A stretch of 64,000 bases of DNA, from assembly GCA_015680685.1 (NCBI GenBank), contig MNCI01023340.1:216715-280714 (forward strand), given 5' to 3'. Source of the stretch: Gnetum montanum. Its lineage: Eukaryota; Streptophyta; Gnetopsida; Gnetales; Gnetaceae. A model generated the notes under the pieces. That model ran no database searches. It saw only the letters and a list, made by a program, of their open reading frames with translations, and was not told the origin of the DNA. Of this stretch, positions 58,331 through 64,000 are shown in pieces. A program made the position numbers and the translations under genes. Within the stretch, counting starts at the first letter, position 1. Each line of letters opens with the position of its first letter.

Positions 58331-60165
58331 ATGTCTCTCCCACAATCAACCAACTTGCCTTATAACTACACTAAAAGTGGGTTAGATCAACAACATATTA
58401 GGGTTTATCACCCTAATGACCTTTCTATAATGGAATGTAAGCAATCTCTTAGACTTAGAAGACAAAGTCCTAGTTTCACAGTGATAAATGAAGAGCATTA
58501 TAACTTCATTTGCACCAAGATCAAGACTAGCATGCTAATCCCATGAGCAGAAGCAGATGCCAAGAGGGAATTTGAGCTCATCCATTATAATAAAAAGGAG
58601 TATATTCCCTCCCCCTATGACCAAATACCCCTCAATGACATCTACATTAGTTTCTTTGCCCTTCTCATTGAGGTTGATAAAGACAATCAAAAGACTACCT
58701 CCAAGGAACAACCAAAGGAGGAAGATGAATTTGGGGTAGAGTTTGAGCTCGGAAACCTTATGGGGGGATTTTTCCAACAAGGGACCCCCAAGGCCATAGT
58801 GCCCACCTCTATATCCTTTGCCTCTTCCTCTGGATAGGTCCCACCACCTACATCCCCACCATACCTAACCAAGTTTGAACCTATGTCAATCGTCGTTGCA
58901 CACTAAGCACAATTAGTATTACAACCAACCGCCTTTTACTTTTCCATGTCCCTTGCTTCCCAACCTTGGTTAGTTCAATTGAATATGGTGGTAGCTACTA
59001 CCATTAGCCCATTGACCAGCCATGTGGAGCTCACCATGGAACCCCAAGCAACTTAGGGATCACATAGCCCAATTATCCCATTTGTGCCTTAGGTATCGGC
59101 ACAAACATCCTTTTCCTTATTTGGCCCAAAAGCTTTGACCATAACACAACCATTCACTTCTATATTGCAACCCATAGTAAGGCCATAAGCATAACAAAAA
59201 ATACCACAATCATACGTGCAAGCCCCATAGTCAACAAGGCTACCACAGGGCCTATATTAGGCCTTCCAGATGATCCAAGACTTGATGAAGGAGTTAAAGA
59301 GGCTTAAAGCCTCTACTTTCCAAAGTGTCAAGATTATGGACTTCTACTAGGATGATCCCATCATTCTTATGATCCCACCCTTGACAATTCCTCCTAGTGT
59401 CCCTATCTTCCAATTTAGCAAATACAATGGGGAAGGTGACCCTAATTCTCGCCTTATAACCTTTAGATCTAAGTGTTTACTATTGCAATCATGGCCTCAT
59501 ACTATCATGAGGATTTTTCCTATGTCCTTGACTGGGAAAGCACTTGATTGGTATTGCACCTTACCTAGATGATCCATATCCTCTCTAGAGGACTTGATAG
59601 TCCAATTTGTCAATACCATGCTTTACCAACTCATGAAGATCAAGTAGTGAACCCTTGAGCCCATACAAAAGTTCATCTAATACTGGAATGGACTATTAGA
59701 TGAAATACCATAGCCCATAGTCGAGACCCATCTTTTAACCATATTCAAGGGGGTGGTGAATGACTTTATCAAGTCAAAAATTTACTATCTTGACCTATGG
59801 TTCCTCAACCAAGTGTTTTCCCAAACCAAGAACATAGAGGATGCTACAGAGGCTAGTTATGATTTGACCTATGTAGCATATAAAAATCAACATACATAAA
59901 GGAACAAGGAAAAGAACAAACAAAATAACATGGCCATAGTAATAGTAACCAAAAATGCAAAGACCACAAACAATGGGCCAAACCCACCCAAGGCCCTCAT
60001 TACCAACCATGATGGCCAACCATCAACCTCTAGGGCCACCACATCAATTGCCACTAGGCCAAATTTTGAGAGGAAAGACTATACAAAGTATACAACCTTA
60101 CCTTTGAAATCATTCAAGTTACTAGATAAACTATTAAAGAGTGGGCACATGCAATACAAATAGAT
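58331..60165 (+). pseudogene. gag: Ty3/gypsy gag
   Basis: Begins MSLPQSTNLPYNYTKSGLDQ at 58331. An acidic and Pro/Ser-rich N-terminal part follows with stops. The capsid core at 59400-59640 reads FSKYNGEGDPNSRLITFRSK, FPMSLTGKALDWYCTLPR and an ISSLEDLIVQFVNTM segment, a clear retrotransposon gag match. 59930-60163 is the C-terminal part, FTPLPLKSFKLLDKLLKSG-like. No intact knuckle. Confidence 0.75.
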
Positions 60166-61059
60166 GACCAAATCCACTTGAAAGAAGCACAAGAAGCTAT
60201 ATGAAATAGCCAAGGACCCCACTCAAGAAACAAAGGATGATCCATAACAACCAGGTACTTCAAACTAGATCAATTTTGCCATTATTACTAACTACTTGGT
60301 CATGACACAGACTTCTACCTTGGTCAAGTTAGGATGACTTGCAAAGGATGATAGATGAGGAGGAGCTAGTCTTAGATGCTTTGAACCTAGTCTAACCTTA
60401 AAATTAGTCAATTCATATCTACAAAGACCCATTTAATGCTAATTACAACCCTTATGTTATTTCAACATTCAACATAGATGATGATTGGAGACCCATAAGA
60501 GAACCATACATGATCCTGGTATCCCTTGCAATGAAGGGATTTCTTTAGCCTTCACCAACACAAGAACCTCCTTTTTCATAAGAGTACCATCATGAATGTC
60601 TCCAAGGAAACTATTTTTCATTAGGGTTCCCCAGCCTAACACAACCCAACTAGTAGTAGCCCAACCAACTATACAATGACCTCTTGTGGTGGCTAATGCT
60701 ATTGCCTCTTCCTCATAACCAATGACTGACAACTAGAAAACCTCAATCAAGCAAAGAAAGAAGCATAATTAAAAGCTTGACAACAAGGATGACAAGTAGA
60801 TGAAGGCATGAAAGGAAGTGGATCCATCGAACCTCACTTCCCTCTAGGCTATACCCATGAGCTCCTCTGTTCAACTTGCTCCAACCAACAAGCCACAGGA
60901 GGACACCAAAACCCATTGGCAAAACAATAAGGAAAAGCCCTAACAACCATAGCCTAAAGACAAAGTTCACATTTTGGGGCACATGAAGAAAGTGAAGCAT
61001 AACCAAGGTCACAATCCCATAGCCAATGATAAAAAATTCCTTAGTACAATGGATTAGGT
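60166..61059 (+). pseudogene. Degraded gag-protease linker
   Basis: Lies between gag and protease blocks of the same element. Gln/Pro/Thr-rich with many stops; nothing diagnostic. Confidence 0.4.
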
Positions 61060-61800
61060 TAGACAATCTCTTAAGCAAAAGAATATAAATTTAACCTTAT
61101 ATGACCTGATCATAAACTTTGCTACACATCATGAAGTGTTAGTCAAAATTTTAACTTCCATCGTCGTTAGTGAGGACATCCCCACTAATGAGAAAATCAT
61201 CCATGCAGTGCTAGTCCCTTTTTCACCAAGGGAGGAAAATTCAACACCCTTAGTATTTTGCAATAGAAAAATAAAGGTTAATTATGATGAAGTAACTAAG
61301 GCTCCTCTATTCATAACCATACATGTAGGGTAGTTTAAAGTTCATCGAGTGCATGTAGATGATGAGGTTGTGACAAATGTCATCCCATGTACCATTGTTA
61401 AATACCTAGGTTTGAAAAAGAAAATAGAACATACATTAATAGTTGTCCTCAAGTCCTTGACAATTGGGTCTAGGGTTAGTAAAGGGGTTCATCTCCTTGG
61501 ACGTTGTGATAGGGAAGCAATTCCCCACAATTGCCAATTTCTTGATGATGGAGGAGATACCAAGGTTCAACCTTATCTTGGGAAGACTATGGTTGGCTTA
61601 ATTATGGGCCATGTCCTCATCCATCCATCAATAAATTCACCTTCCTTATGATGGAGGTGAAATCATAATTCATGGTGATAGCATGGTTTCCCTAGTTTTC
61701 AACAATGTGAACATAGAGTAGGGGCTTGAAGTGGAGCTTCAAGAAGAAGCTTCCAACCATGAAATCTAACCCAAGTGGAAATAGAAAGCCAACAATGACA
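61060..61800 (+). pseudogene. pol: Ty3/gypsy protease region
   Basis: 61136-61333 covers the linker (VSEDIPTNEKIIHAVLVPFS) and a PLFITIHVG strand. After one stop, VHRVHVDDEVVTNVIPCTIV at about 61343 corresponds to the V.VD.G...N..P protease site, with Asp-Gly decayed to Asp-Asp. No RT follows, so the element is truncated. Confidence 0.65.
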
Positions 61801-63011
61801 ACAATAAACATTGAGATGTGTTATGGGATGAAATCCCTTTTAACATAATTCGTGAAGGTGATGATGAATATAAGCTTGTGTAGAGTAGATCTTATTCATT
61901 CCCTAATCTTTCAAAGATTAGGAAGAATTTGCACAAGGGAAGTGCACATTAACCTTTACATGCCCTTGTAACTAGATGCACTAATGGCCATGTAGCCTAA
62001 CCTTTCTTTCTTAATTTGTTATACCTTTTTATGTACTTTGGTTTACTCTTTATGCATGTAGCCTAAGTTTCTATTTTAATTTATATTTTAATTATTTATT
62101 ACAATCTTTCTTTTTCATTACTTTTACTCATGTTATAAACATCAAAAAAGCCTTACAAATTTATAAAATAATATCACCAAAAATTATATAGGTTTATCTT
62201 AAACAAAGATCTACTATGGCATTAAATTGGCATTACAGTCCGCTAAGACTCTAAATTGGCATCATAGTATGCTAGGACTCTAAATTGGCATCATAGTCTA
62301 CTAAGACTTTAAACTAGCAATGTGGCCCTCCATGGCCTTCAACTAGCAAAAAAAATCACACAAAATGGCCTACCATGGCCTAAAACTGGCAAACATTTAT
62401 TTTATTTATTTACATATAGCCTTTAAACACATCACTTAGCTATTTAACTATATAGCCAAAATCGTCAACATAGCCATTTATAATGTTTATAGCACTAGAA
62501 AAACAACATATATAGCCAAAAATGAAACAAAAAATTTACATTTAAAATGTCTATAATGTACATAGCTATGGCCACATTGTGTGGTAAAATGTTAAAAAAA
62601 TAATAACAACCATCTATGACATAGTCTTGGTTAATAATAGCCATCAGTATAAAAATAAAAACAAATAGCCATCAATAGTAAAACAAAAATATATAGCCAA
62701 CATGCTAGAATAGGCTAATGGAGGCTACTAAGGGGCATTTAGAGGAGGAACTGGTGGGTCATTTCCACCCTCATCAATGGGGCTACCAATTTCTCCTAAG
62801 GCCTAAAATACAACAACACACAGTCAGTTAGTAACCAATAGTCAAAATCATAAACAAAAAAGAAAAATATATAAAACATAAAATATATCAAACTTGTGGG
62901 GATTTCGACTCCATGACCTTCGAGGGTAGATGTGAAAGGCCTTCCTCCAAATGATGGAGGATCTGGTCCTCCATCATGTTGACCTAGTCAACATTCCCAA
63001 GATCAACATTG
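61801..63011. other. AT-rich sequence between Ty3 fragment and terminal LTR
   Basis: Apart from the 29-bp repeats, nothing recognised; ATAGCCA words recur frequently (62400-62700). Confidence 0.45.
62224..62310. repeat. Tandem repeat, 3 x 29 bp
   Basis: Unit AAATTGGCATCATAGTMTGC plus TARGACTCT (starts 62224, 62253, 62282). Confidence 0.9.
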
Positions 63012-63016
63012 GAGAG

Positions 63017-63774
63017 TGATGGGACGCGATATCGCGGTTTGTTGTCATATCTATAAATAAGAGGTGGCTCTTCCTTGTTTTCCATCCTAGGCTTAGACCT
63101 TTAGGAAAACTCTAGTAGTTTTACCTCTCCAGAGATAGAATATTTTCCATGTGCCTGTAGTAGGAACTCCAAAGTGAACGGATCTTTATTCAAGCAAACA
63201 TTATACCTGAACACAAGTTTGTGTATGACAATAAAGACAAACTTCTTGGATAAACCTTGCAGTGCATGGAATAGGCTAATTAGGATTTTATTTATTGTTA
63301 TTTACTATTTTTAATTTAAATGCTTTATTAGGAATTAAATCTTTCTCAACCCTTCTCTCCTAGTAAGTGCCTTAGTACGACCACTTCGAGCATGTGCGTT
63401 ACGCATGGTGATCCTAGCAACGACTAGCATTTGGTAACCATGGTTGCATTGGTTCAGGGTGTGAATGGTAAGTGGGAACGGATGTTGATGCTAGGTTAAT
63501 TTAGACTTAGTTTGTTAGTTAGAGTTAGTCAATTAGTCTCTCAACCCTTCACCTCAATAGCATAGGAGATAAAACATAAAAAGATATAAAAATCATATAC
63601 CTGAAACTTAACCATACACCGTGAAAAATACAAGTAAGTCTGGGAAGACAACAAATAATTAACCTTAAGTGTTCCATGAGGCATGTAGGCACTTAGTCTG
63701 CGGAGTTTGACTGGATTGTGCGTGTTATGCTTGTATTCGTATGGTTAAGTGTAGGGGTACCTTGCCACTCATCA
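63017..63774 (+). repeat. 5' LTR of a further TE1-family element, plus strand
   Basis: Begins TGATGGGACGCGATATCGCG and ends CCACTCATCA. TATA box TATAAATA at 63052-63059. It reads as the reverse complement of the TE1 and solo LTRs (40269-41068 is the closest relative by eye). The rest of the element lies beyond the window. Confidence 0.85.
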
Positions 63775-63795
63775 TTGGCGCTGTTGTCGAGAACT
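63775..63795 (+). promoter_or_regulatory. Primer binding site of the terminal element
   Basis: TTGGCGCTGTTGTCGAGAAC directly after the LTR, the tRNA-Asp-like site of this family. Confidence 0.7.
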
Positions 63796-64000
63796 AAGTG
63801 TTTGTGCGCTAAGTAGAACATAAGAGATCATTCACATCGTTGGGAGCTTAAAAGAACCTTAGGGTTAATTAAATAAGAAAAAATTATAATGGTTAATTAG
63901 CACACAGAATTAAATAAAAATTTCTTCTTCTCACAAGAGCATTACACCACCTAGGGACAATACTAGAGACAGTCGGCAATCTAAAATGCATAACCTAAAT
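63796..64000 (+). mobile_element. Start of the interior of the terminal TE1-family element
   Basis: Untranslated leader by position; no coding visible before the window ends. Confidence 0.6.

Overview
The window looks like an intergenic, repeat-saturated stretch of a plant nuclear genome. It holds no intact host gene that I can recognise. Almost everything interpretable is old transposable-element or endogenous pararetrovirus sequence, broken by stops and frameshifts and nested several layers deep. Plant LTR retrotransposons (Ty3/gypsy and Ty1/copia), LINE remnants, a caulimovirid insertion and general AT-richness fit a large, repeat-rich seed-plant genome. A gymnosperm is plausible but not proven. 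Runs of N and single-N joins show a draft assembly.

Layout. 1-3.7 kb: degenerate endogenous pararetrovirus on the minus strand (coat protein, probable movement protein, tRNA-Met primer site), followed by a plus-strand reverse transcriptase scrap at 4.1-4.4 kb. 4.94-12.52 kb: a complete minus-strand Ty3-type LTR element (TE1) with an ACTGG target duplication. It keeps gag and an accessory ORF (ORFX) but has no pol, and it sits beside or within a second pararetrovirus copy (12.53-13.29 kb). 13.3-21.5 kb: AT-rich DNA with a minus-strand LINE remnant, a promoter-like tandem array, a perfect short hairpin and a 518-bp foldback. 21.54-34.79 kb: a complete but dead 13.25-kb plus-strand Ty3/Athila-like element (TE2; target duplication ATTAC) with gag, protease, RT, RNase H, integrase and the same ORFX. 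35.2-36.0 kb: tail of an RTE-type LINE. 36.2-41.6 kb: minus-strand copia element whose 5' LTR was hit by a small hAT element, which was itself hit by a TE1-family LTR now reduced to a solo LTR.

41.7-49.2 kb is the least TE-like part, with short tandem duplications and a degenerate repeat array but no convincing gene. 49.2-56.1 kb: plus-strand SIRE-like copia element interrupted by a gypsy gag scrap and by a second nested LTR element whose interior is missing, probably through assembly collapse. 56.3-62 kb: truncated plus-strand Ty3 element (probable LTR, primer site, gag, protease). 63.02 kb to the end: the 5' LTR and primer site of another TE1-family element that runs out of the window.

The most interesting signal is shared by TE1 and TE2. 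Both carry ORFX after the pol position (or where pol would be). Both start it at an almost identical TGTGATTRTAGATGGC junction that looks like a splice acceptor, and both have LTR-U3-like sequence about 450-480 bp upstream. This suggests the accessory ORF had its own expression signal. TE1 kept gag plus ORFX and discarded pol.
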